From: an uncultured Bacillota bacterium | GTDB lineage: Bacteria; Bacillota; Clostridia; Tissierellales; Tepidimicrobiaceae | NCBI GenBank assembly: GCA_937967955.1 | Contig: CALBUB010000121.1 | Location: forward strand, 1-16,536 | Direction of reading: 5' to 3' | Length of the DNA: 16,536 nucleotides | Shown here: piece after piece, positions 1-6,358 of the stretch | How positions within the stretch are numbered: the stretch's first letter is position 1 | Layout of the letters: every line of letters begins with the position of its first letter | Position numbers and translations under genes: made by a program | Notes under the pieces: model-generated | Told to the model about the DNA's origin: nothing | The model's input: only the letters and a program-made list of their open reading frames with translations | Database searches by the model: none

Positions 1-913
1 TTACAATTCTCAATAGTATTGGTACGGTTACTACTGAAAGCAAAGTGGTAATTACCATAATCATAGTAGCATATTCCTTCATTAAGTTGAAAGTCTGAGC
101 AAATATAGGGGTCATAGCTGCAGAAGGCATAGCTGCTAAAATTATTATTGAATTAGAAACTATGGTCCTTTCCTCTATTAATACTGAAATTATAACGAGT
201 ATTGCTGGAATCAGTATCATCTTAGTAAATATACCATAATATATAGTCCAATCTTTTAAATAGTCTTTAATTTTCACCCCAGAAAGCATAGCACCTACTA
301 TAAGCATTGAAAAGGGACCTGTCATATTACCTATTGAACTAATACTAGAAAGAAGCACAGCTGGTAAGTTTATATTAAATATCATCATAGTTAGACCAAC
401 ATATACAGCTATAACTGATGGATTTAAAAGGGCTTTTATCAGCCCCCGTCTAAATTCTTCCTTTTCCATCTTCCCTTTAAATATCATTATGCCGTAAGTC
501 CACAGGAATAACACAAAAAACATATTGAATATAGAACCATATATTACTGCCTCAGGACCATATATGGAATTTAAAATAGGAAAGCCTATATAACCTGTAT
601 TGGTAAATACATTGGCAAAGTGTAATATGGTCCTTTTTTCATCCCTTATAGGTCTAGTAAGTAAAAGGGATATGCCAATTATTATTAAATAAGCTATAAA
701 GCTAAAGTAAAAGGCCTTTACCACGTTTGTCTTTATCTGGTCATCATAGGAAAAGGCAAAGGAGGAAACAATCATAAAAGGGAGTAGTATTCTTAAAAGG
801 ATTTCAATCATACCTTTATTTATATCAGGAGTTATTATATTTCTCTTTCTTCCAACTACACCTACCAGCATAATCAAAAACAAGGATATAATACTCTTTA
901 AAACTGTTAGCAT
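1..913 (-). CDS. AEC-family (auxin efflux carrier-like) permease, 3' end outside window
   Basis: Integral membrane transporter of the AEC family, whose members move small organic anions or amino-acid-like solutes; the substrate cannot be told from sequence. The frame reads from ATG at 913 (MLTVLKSIISLFLIMLVGVV...) through about 304 codons with no stop, so it leaves the window at position 1. Family members are usually 300-320 residues, so only a few C-terminal residues should be missing. The protein is almost wholly hydrophobic helices, with the family-like stretch NVFTNTGYIGFPILNSIYG in the middle and a second helical bundle after a KMEKEEFRRG loop. An AGGAGGTG ribosome site lies 11-13 nt before the ATG; an in-frame CTG two codons upstream would be better spaced and is a possible alternative start. 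No adjacent partner gene is visible. Family call fairly sure, substrate unknown. Confidence 0.85.
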   Translation of the reverse strand, partial: MLTVLKSIISLFLIMLVGVVGRKRNIITPDINKGMIEILLRILLPFMIVSSFAFSYDDQIKTNVVKAFYFSFIAYLIIIGISLLLTRPIRDEKRTILHFANVFTNTGYIGFPILNSIYGPEAVIYGSIFNMFFVLFLWTYGIMIFKGKMEKEEFRRGLIKALLNPSVIAVYVGLTMMIFNINLPAVLLSSISSIGNMTGPFSMLIVGAMLSGVKIKDYLKDWTIYYGIFTKMILIPAILVIISVLIEERTIVSNSIIILAAMPSAAMTPIFAQTFNLMKEYATMIMVITTLLSVVTVPILLRIV

Positions 914-987
914 ATCCAGTAAAACACCTCCTAGATATGATAATATTAACTTTATTCATTAGCCTTTAGTTTGGTTCCAAAAAAAGA

Positions 988-1026
988 AAAGGTATAGAAC
1001 AATTTCAGAATAAGTTCTATACCTTT
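988..1026 (-). terminator. Intrinsic terminator for the small minus-strand gene at 1091-1385
   Basis: A perfect 13-bp stem (AAAGGTATAGAAC, 988-1000, with GTTCTATACCTTT, 1014-1026) and a 13-nt loop are followed on the minus strand by a T-rich tract (TTTTCTTTTTTT). It sits about 65 nt after the stop of the small gene and ahead of the AEC permease gene, separating the two units. Confidence 0.8.
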
Positions 1027-1090
1027 CCACTGGCTATATTTCCATACCAATTTACTAATCAAAAGCAATACTACTCCAGCAAATCTGTAA

Positions 1091-1385
1091 CTATAGCAAA
1101 CTTATAAGAATCCAATTCTGTATCTCAAAACCTTCTTTTGTCTTTATTTTGTTCATAGTATAGTTAAAATCTGATTTTATCTGAGTATATCCTTTTATAG
1201 ATAAGGCTCCAATTAATATCAATATAAATCCTTCAATTTCTATCACGTTCATAAATTGAGCACCTATATTTTTGCTTATTATGTATGCCACAATAGTTCC
1301 AATTGTTGATATAATATCTATAATTTTAAGATATTTTAATAGGGTAAGTAATATCCATTTTAAAGTTTTTATATTTTTCCCCCAT
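1091..1385 (-). pseudogene. Small two-helix membrane protein, frame broken near its start
   Basis: Unrecognised small membrane protein. The body frame is open from 1384 to the stop at 1091 and encodes two hydrophobic helices (around ILLTLLKYLKIIDIISTIGT and EGFILILIGALSI) and a polar tail, but has no usual start codon before a GTG at 1291. That GTG falls at the end of the first helix and has no ribosome site. An ATG at 1385 is one nucleotide out of frame: it reads MGEKYKNFKMD and stops after about 19 codons. Removing one base from the G5A5 run right after this ATG (1374-1383) joins ATG to the body and gives MGKNIKTLKWILL..., 97 residues. I therefore read this as one gene with a single-base frameshift, or a sequencing error in the homopolymer. 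The second-helix region loosely resembles small DUF-type membrane proteins, but I assign no family. Confidence 0.5.
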
Positions 1386-1484
1386 TATAATTTAATTAAT
1401 TACTTCTATGGAATTTGAAAAAAAATTCCCTGACAAGAGCAATTTTGTTCATAATAATCCCTGTAAAAAAAGTTAATACTATAG

Positions 1485-1490
1485 TATAAT
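1485..1490 (+). promoter_or_regulatory. Candidate -10 element for mnmA
   Basis: A perfect TATAAT lies 43 nt before the mnmA start. The hexamer 17 bp upstream (TGTAAA, 1462-1467) matches the -35 consensus poorly, so only the -10 is supported. Just upstream, GGAATTT and AAATTCC (1410-1429) form a small 7-bp inverted repeat of unknown role. Confidence 0.4.
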
Positions 1491-1532
1491 ATATTAATGC
1501 GTAAAGTAAGATTATAAATAAAGGATGATTTT

Positions 1533-2648
1533 ATGGCAAAAAGAGTAATTTTAGGAATGAGTGGTGGAGTAGATTCATCCGTATCTGCTTTGCTTCTAAA
1601 GGAAGCTGGCTATGATGTAGTTGGTATATTTATGAAAAATTGGGATGAAAAAGATGAATATGGAGTGTGTACTGCTACTGAAGATGCAAATGATGCTAGA
1701 AGGGTTGCAGAGCAGCTGGATATTCCCTTCTATACTGTAAACTTTGAAAAAGAATATTGGGACAAAGTATTTAGTTACTTTTTAGATGAATATAAAAAGG
1801 GCCGAACCCCTAATCCTGATGTAATGTGTAATCAGGAAATAAAATTTAATGCTTTCCTGCACTATGCTTTAAAGCTTGATGCTGACTATATTGCCATGGG
1901 ACACTATGCACAAGTAGAAGAAAGGGACGGCTATTATTACTTGCTAAGGGGAAAAGATAAAAATAAAGATCAAAGCTATTTTCTTTCAAGGATAGGACAA
2001 GAAGCCCTATCTAAAACCCTTTTCCCTATAGGCCATTTGGAAAAGAAAGAAGTTAGGGAAATTGCTGAAAAACACAACTTATACACTGCAAAAAAGAAGG
2101 ATTCTACAGGAATATGTTTTATAGGCGAAAGGGATTTTAATGCCTTTATTGATAAATACCTTTTAGCCAAAGAAGGAGATATAATCGATGTAGATGGGAA
2201 TAAATTAGGTCGCCACAGTGGCCTTATCCATTACACTTTAGGCCAAAGAAGAGGAATTGGATTAGGTGGTATAGGAACAGGCGAACCTTGGTTTGTAGTT
2301 GGTAAGAACTTAAGGAAAAATATACTCTATGTAGCCCAAGGCAGGAATCATCCAGCCTTATATTCAGTTTCCTTAATTGGTGAATCTCCAAGTTGGATAT
2401 TAGGCAAAGCACCGGAGATGCCATTAAAATGTACAGCTAAATTTAGATATAGGCAACCAGATATACCAGTAGAAGTTAATATGCTAGAAGATGGAAATAT
2501 CCACATTAAATATGAATATCCAGTAAAGGCAGTAACACCTGGACAAGTAGCAGTTCTCTATAAAGATGAAGTATGTTTAGGAGGAGCTATAATAAAATCT
2601 ATTGAACCACTAGACAAAAAATATGCCTATCTAAATGAAACCTATTAA
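1533..2648 (+). CDS. mnmA: tRNA-specific 2-thiouridylase MnmA
   Basis: Cytoplasmic enzyme that makes the 2-thio group of s2U34 in the wobble position of Lys, Glu and Gln tRNAs. It adenylates the uridine and replaces the oxygen with sulfur passed from a cysteine desulfurase relay. Visible signatures: PP-loop MSGGVDSS at residues 9-16; PNPDVMCN with the putative catalytic Cys99; DQSYFL at 146-151, a tRNA-contact motif; and STGICF with the second active-site Cys195, followed by the GxRDF region. The C-terminal part (about 210-371) is the usual barrel and beta domains. Length 371 residues is typical. ATG is preceded by AAGGATG at 1521-1527. The cysteine desulfurase often found beside mnmA in Firmicutes is not in the window. 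The gene ends inside a 48-bp palindrome shared with the convergent aminotransferase gene. Confidence 0.97.
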   Translation: MAKRVILGMSGGVDSSVSALLLKEAGYDVVGIFMKNWDEKDEYGVCTATEDANDARRVAEQLDIPFYTVNFEKEYWDKVFSYFLDEYKKGRTPNPDVMCNQEIKFNAFLHYALKLDADYIAMGHYAQVEERDGYYYLLRGKDKNKDQSYFLSRIGQEALSKTLFPIGHLEKKEVREIAEKHNLYTAKKKDSTGICFIGERDFNAFIDKYLLAKEGDIIDVDGNKLGRHSGLIHYTLGQRRGIGLGGIGTGEPWFVVGKNLRKNILYVAQGRNHPALYSVSLIGESPSWILGKAPEMPLKCTAKFRYRQPDIPVEVNMLEDGNIHIKYEYPVKAVTPGQVAVLYKDEVCLGGAIIKSIEPLDKKYAYLNETY

Positions 2649-2686
2649 TAAAGGGTAGTAATATTACTACCCTTTATTAATAGGTT
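2639..2686. terminator. 48-bp perfect palindrome, likely shared bidirectional terminator
   Basis: Positions 2639-2662 are the exact reverse complement of 2663-2686, with no mismatch and no spacer. The centre is AAAGGGTAGTAATATTACTA; as RNA it would fold into a very long hairpin from either strand. It contains the mnmA stop codon and most of the aminotransferase stop codon, so the two genes end inside their shared terminator. There is no classic long U-tract, only the AT-rich outer arms. Confidence 0.75.
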
Positions 2687-3818
2687 ATATATTTGCTATA
2701 AAGTACTCATGGAGACTACCCTTTAGTTTAACTCCATATTCTTTCAAGGCTTCATCTAAGGCTTTCAATGTAATATAGAGTTTTTCTTCATAACAGTTCT
2801 CACCCATGTGGCCTATCCTTATTACTTTATCTTCTAAATAATCAAAGGCACCAGCTATTAGAATATTGTGTTCTTCTAACATGTAATTGAATATATCTCT
2901 AAAAGCTACTCCTTCAGGGACTAAAATAGCAGTAACAGTATTTGAAAAACCTTCCAAAGGATATAATTCTAAGCCTGAATTAATTATAGCCTTTCTAACT
3001 GCATCAGCTATTTTCTTATGTCTTTCTATAAAATCTCCCTTCTCTAGCAACCTGTCTACAGCACATTTTAAGCCATATATATTGCTTATAGGTTGAGTAT
3101 AGGGAAAGTATTTCTCTTCATACCAATTTTTCCACAAGGCTAAATTGCAATAAAAGGATTTAATGGGTGTTTTCCTATTGAATATAATGTTCCAGGCATC
3201 TTTACTTACACTTAAAAATGTCAAACCAGGAGGTGCAGATAGGCATTTTTGACTTCCTCCAATTACCACATCCATTTGCCATTTATCCACTTCTAATGGT
3301 TCTCCACCTATAGCTGAAACAGAATCTACTACAGTGATAATTCCATATTCCTTTAATATGGGACATATTTTATTTACTGGATTAGTAAGGCCAGCTGGGG
3401 TTTCACAATGGACTAAGGTGGCTATTTTAAAATTGTTGTCCTCTTTAAGGAAAGCCTTAAGCTTTTCCACATCAATAGGCTTTCTATAATCTCCTTTAAA
3501 GTAGACTACCTCTGCTCCATATAATTTAGCAAAATCTCCAAAACCCTTTCCAAATATACCATTATCAATACACAGCACTCTATCTCCTGCTTCTATTAAA
3601 GAAGCACAAGCCGTCTCTAAACCTAATATGCCTTCTCCATTTAATATGACTACATCTTCTTCTGTATTTAATAATTCCTTTAATTTATTGACAGTAATCT
3701 TATAGAATTCAAAAAAGCTGGGATCTAAATCGGGATTGGTTATATCTTTAGCCATGGCCATTCTCACTTGTTCATGGATTTCAGTTGGACCTGGAGACAT
3801 GACTAGGGGTATCCTCAT
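2685..3818 (-). CDS. PLP-dependent class V aminotransferase (alanine/serine-glyoxylate type)
   Basis: Cytoplasmic pyridoxal-phosphate aminotransferase of 377 residues, in the group that includes alanine-glyoxylate, serine-glyoxylate and PucG-type enzymes. It moves an amino group between a small amino acid and an oxo-acid; the exact pair cannot be read from sequence. It begins with the group's typical PLVMSPGPTEIHEQV. HCETPAGLTNPV lies near 137-148. DSVSAIGGEPL near 165-175 holds the Asp expected to contact the PLP ring nitrogen. GGSQKCLSAPPGLT (188-200) has the PLP-binding Lys191. AAGGAGGG sits 6 nt before ATG. The gene is monocistronic: its own promoter and operator lie at 3857-3907 and the shared palindrome is at its end. 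No serine or glycine pathway gene is adjacent. It could supply serine, glycine or alanine; family sure, substrate not. Confidence 0.92.
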   Translation of the reverse strand: MRIPLVMSPGPTEIHEQVRMAMAKDITNPDLDPSFFEFYKITVNKLKELLNTEEDVVILNGEGILGLETACASLIEAGDRVLCIDNGIFGKGFGDFAKLYGAEVVYFKGDYRKPIDVEKLKAFLKEDNNFKIATLVHCETPAGLTNPVNKICPILKEYGIITVVDSVSAIGGEPLEVDKWQMDVVIGGSQKCLSAPPGLTFLSVSKDAWNIIFNRKTPIKSFYCNLALWKNWYEEKYFPYTQPISNIYGLKCAVDRLLEKGDFIERHKKIADAVRKAIINSGLELYPLEGFSNTVTAILVPEGVAFRDIFNYMLEEHNILIAGAFDYLEDKVIRIGHMGENCYEEKLYITLKALDEALKEYGVKLKGSLHEYFIANI

Positions 3819-3856
3819 TATAAGCCCTCCTTTATAAGTGTATCGATGCTATTTAT

Positions 3857-3896
3857 AAACTGTATTGGTGTTATATAAATAATACCAATACAGTTT
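3857..3896. promoter_or_regulatory. Operator-like 18-bp inverted repeat over the aminotransferase promoter
   Basis: AAACTGTATTGGTGTTAT (3857-3874) and ATAATACCAATACAGTTT (3879-3896) are reverse complements except for one G-T pair, separated by 4 nt. The repeat covers the promoter -10, part of the spacer and the expected transcription start, which suits a repressor site. As RNA only its proximal half would be transcribed, so a 5'UTR hairpin is less likely. I do not recognise the regulator. Confidence 0.65.
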
Positions 3897-3907
3897 TATT
3901 TAGTCAA
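3879..3907 (-). promoter_or_regulatory. Sigma-A promoter of the aminotransferase gene
   Basis: On the minus strand, TTGACT (3907-3902) and TATTAT (3884-3879) are separated by exactly 17 bp; each hexamer matches consensus at 5 of 6 positions. Transcription should begin near 3872, about 54 nt before the ATG. Confidence 0.7.
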
Positions 3908-3953
3908 TTTTATTATGAATATATTCCCCATGGAAGTAATTTGTATAAAACTA

Positions 3954-3980
3954 AAGGGTAGTATTATAATTACTACCCTT
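3954..3980 (-). terminator. Hairpin after the broken GIY-YIG gene, same arms as the 2639-2686 palindrome
   Basis: AAGGGTAGTA (3954-3963) and TACTACCCTT (3971-3980) form a 10-bp stem with a TTATAAT loop, 4 nt past the stop at 3985, followed on the minus strand by TTTAGTTTT. The arm sequence is the same as the core of the palindrome at 2639-2686, so the aminotransferase gene is bracketed by two nearly identical hairpins. Confidence 0.6.
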
Positions 3981-3984
3981 ACAA

Positions 3985-4329
3985 TTAATAAAATTCCAAA
4001 CCTCGTTTTGAGAGCTTATCCCTCCACTCCAATTCTAGTATTTCCAATTCTTCACTATAGTCTGTCTTAGATTCATCCTCATCATATTCTAGCTTTTCTA
4101 ATATCTCAATTGAAAAGCTGTCTTCACCAAATTCATTCCATGCTTGTTGAGGTTTCTTATTAGGATGGTTACCAAAGCCAAGTTTAAATTTTGTACTATT
4201 TATAGTACCTTTTAAATTTTAGGTTGCTTCTACATAACATTTATTATTTAAATTATTTTTAATAACAAACACTCCCATGTCTGGCTTCATCAGCTTGTAT
4301 TTTTCTTTAAGCTCTTTTCTTCTATCCAT
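3985..4329 (-). pseudogene. GIY-YIG-nuclease-like small protein, interrupted by one in-frame TAA
   Basis: The 114-residue reading (MDRRKELKEKYKLMKPDMGV, then FVIKNNLNNKCYVEAT, then a stop, then NLKGTINSTKFKLGFGNHPN and on to SKRGLEFY) matches, from memory, a family of short clostridial proteins annotated as GIY-YIG nuclease family. MGVFVI and KCYVEAT stand where the GIY and YIG strands would be, and the KFKLGFGNHPN to WNEFGEDSF stretch follows. Codon 37 (4219-4221) is TAA. In homologues I remember glutamine near this place, which would need a single C-to-T change from CAA. The frame is otherwise intact to a terminal TAA at 3985, followed by a hairpin. The GIY-YIG letters are themselves diverged, so even the intact protein may not be an active nuclease. 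No strong ribosome site is seen before the ATG. Either a recent pseudogene or a base-call error. Confidence 0.7.
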
Positions 4330-4557
4330 TATCAGTACCCCATTTCTTTAGTAATTTTGATAAAACTTATTAAAGCTTTCTCTATTTATTTTTATTAGCT
4401 TCTACTAAATTATGGCTTATATTCACCAATAAATCAACTAAAGGAACAACTTAAAAAATATTAAATTATTCATAGGTCTAAAGTAGCTTTTAACAGCATA
4501 GTTATAGCCACATACCCACAGAGAATATTTAAATTTTTAAATTTTTTTAAATTATTG

Positions 4558-4586
4558 TTGACAATTTTTAAATATAATGATATCAT
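4558..4586 (+). promoter_or_regulatory. Sigma-A promoter of the lysine-riboswitch operon
   Basis: Perfect -35 TTGACA (4558-4563), 17-bp spacer and -10 TATCAT (4581-4586, 5 of 6). Transcription should start near 4593, about 35 nt before the riboswitch P1 stem. The AT-rich stretch just upstream (4529-4555, A and T runs) may act as an UP element. The 228 nt between the GIY-YIG gene and this promoter hold nothing else I can identify. Confidence 0.8.
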
Positions 4587-4608
4587 GTTCATCAAATTAA
4601 ATAATAAA

Positions 4609-4887
4609 CCTCATCCTCTGTAGTAGGGTGAGGTAGAGGCGCGGTTACTAAGAGTAGCTATATGGAGGCCGGAAGCCAATGAAGTATAGTGAAAGGAGTC
4701 ACCGCCGAAGCATCAGATACCCAAAATCTGGTGCTGGGCCTGCATCGAATAGGTGTAGGACTGTCATCAAGGTAGTGCCCAATACCTTGATGTTGCGCTA
4801 TCTCACACTCGGGCTAGAAAGGAGGATAGGGGTGTCGTGTGCTGTATTGGTCAAATACACCTGACATTACCTGTCAGGTGTTTTTTA
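4609..4887 (+). ncRNA. Lysine riboswitch (L box) with intrinsic terminator
   Basis: Lysine-sensing leader RNA. P1 is GTGAGGTAG (4628-4636) paired with CTATCTCAC (4798-4806), with one G-U. The 5' core AGAGGCGCGG followed by AAGAGTA, then GTGAAAGGAGTCACCGCCGAAG and GGTGCTGGG, are the conserved L-box blocks. Arm hairpins are visible: GCATCAGAT with ATCTGGTGC; CCTGCATC with GGTGTAGG; and a 10-bp CATCAAGGTA with TACCTTGATG. The expression platform ends in a terminator: ACACCTGACA (4857-4866), TTACC loop, TGTCAGGTGT (4872-4881), then TTTTTATTTT. Bound lysine should stabilise P1 and favour termination, so the downstream genes are made when lysine is low. The exact antiterminator is not obvious; GGTGT just upstream of the terminator could pair with its ACACC. 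A short upstream hairpin (4609-4633) can compete with P1. Confidence 0.95.
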
Positions 4888-4964
4888 TTTTAATATTTAA
4901 AGTTAGATTGGAGATAGTACGTAGAATCTTTACTTATAGAATTACTGTATGGGAGGTATAAACA

Positions 4965-6347
4965 TTGAGCAGAAATTCTGGTTTCAGGAAGGAAATTAGC
5001 CTATTTGGTGGCATTAGCATATTAGGTGGAATAATGATAGGTTCAGGAATCTTCTATTTAGGTTCCTATGTAATGATGAGAACAGGTATGAGCATTGGAT
5101 TATCCCTTCTAAGTTGGATTTTGGGAGGAATAGTTTCGTTATTAGGTGGGATATGCTATGCAGAATTAGGCGCTTCAGACCCAAAGGCTGGAGGCTTAAC
5201 TGTATATTTAAACAATGCTTATTCTCCCCTTTTAGGTTTTTTAAATGGCTTTTCCAGCTGGCTAATAGGCGGCCCTGGTTCAATTGCTGCTATAGCGATA
5301 GCATTGCCTACTGCTTTGACTGCTATAATTCCTATGAATGAATGGACTATAAAGCTAGTTGCTATAGCTCTAATCATTGGGTTGACGATAGTAAATTATA
5401 TTGGCGTTAAATCTGGCTCTAGGCTTCAAAACATATCTATGATAGCAAAGTTAGTACCTATATGCGTAATCATGATACTAGGTCTTGTACTAGGAGATGT
5501 ATCCCCAGATTTAAGCTTAACCCCCAGAAGTGGAAATGTAAATTTTGGCTCTGTAATCAACATGGTTGCCTTTGCAGTAGTAGCCAGCCTATGGGCCTAT
5601 GAAGGCTGGACTAACCTTAATACAGTAGCAGAGGAGATAAAAAATCCTAGAAAAAATCTACCATTGGCCATCATAATTTCAATAGTATCAATAACAGCAT
5701 TATATACCCTATTTAACTATTCTATCTTCAGAGTACTACCAATCGATGAAATAGAACAACTTCTAGCAGACAATCAATTCTATCTAGGAAGCTATGCTGC
5801 AGAAAAGTTACTTGGAAGAGCTGGTAGTCTACTAGTTATAGCTACTATGGTCATATCCATGTTTGGCGCGTTAAATGGTTGTATATTGGCATTCCCAAGA
5901 ATGTATTATGCCATGAGTGTAGAAGGCTACTTCTTCGAAAGCTTTGGAAAACTTCATCCAAAATATAAAGTACCACACGTTGCTTTAATAGTTCAATGCA
6001 TAATATCTATCGCATTGGTTCTTTTGAGAAACTTAAATCAGTTAACATCTCTAGTTGTTTTTTCAGGAATGCTATTTAATACCTTAGGAGTATTTGCAGT
6101 AATCATATACAGAAAGAAATTCCCTAACTTAGCTAGGCCTTATAAAGCAATAGGCTACCCCTTTACCGTTATACTATCAACTTTAATTTTCCTTGGGCTT
6201 ATGATAAATACATTAGTTGAGGATCCTAAAACTTCTATAATAGGATTGACAATACCAGCTATTGGAATAGTGGTCTATAATTACTTTAGAAAGAAAAATG
6301 TTGCCTTTTACGTTAATAAAATAGACGTAAATATAGAAGAGGTATAA
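4965..6347 (+). CDS. Lysine-riboswitch-controlled APC-superfamily amino-acid permease
   Basis: Cytoplasmic-membrane amino-acid transporter, 460 residues, about 12 hydrophobic helices. It shows the APC/LAT-type signatures: GGIMIGSGIFY at about 21-31 in the first helix, the unwound substrate-contact region; AELGASDPKAGG after helix 2; AYEGWTNLNTVAEEIKNPRK at about 211-230; and the helix-8 region GALNGCILAFPRMYYAMS. The closest known style is the LAT/SteT-like branch rather than classical LysP. The lysine riboswitch upstream suggests that lysine, or something converted to lysine, is the substrate. The start is TTG at 4965, set by GGGAGGT at 4951-4957. The stop TAA overlaps the ribosome site of the next gene 11 nt away, so the two are co-transcribed and probably translationally coupled. 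Confidence 0.9.
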   Translation: MSRNSGFRKEISLFGGISILGGIMIGSGIFYLGSYVMMRTGMSIGLSLLSWILGGIVSLLGGICYAELGASDPKAGGLTVYLNNAYSPLLGFLNGFSSWLIGGPGSIAAIAIALPTALTAIIPMNEWTIKLVAIALIIGLTIVNYIGVKSGSRLQNISMIAKLVPICVIMILGLVLGDVSPDLSLTPRSGNVNFGSVINMVAFAVVASLWAYEGWTNLNTVAEEIKNPRKNLPLAIIISIVSITALYTLFNYSIFRVLPIDEIEQLLADNQFYLGSYAAEKLLGRAGSLLVIATMVISMFGALNGCILAFPRMYYAMSVEGYFFESFGKLHPKYKVPHVALIVQCIISIALVLLRNLNQLTSLVVFSGMLFNTLGVFAVIIYRKKFPNLARPYKAIGYPFTVILSTLIFLGLMINTLVEDPKTSIIGLTIPAIGIVVYNYFRKKNVAFYVNKIDVNIEEV

Positions 6348-6358
6348 GGAGTGATATT

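Noticed and set aside
4573..4578. TATAAT as the -10 of the riboswitch promoter
   Set aside because: It is only 9 bp from TTGACA; TATCAT at 4581-4586 has the correct 17-bp spacing.
4679..4864. 61-codon plus-strand ORF inside the leader
   Set aside because: It lies wholly within the folded lysine riboswitch, has an unlikely basic composition, and its bases are explained by the conserved L-box structure.
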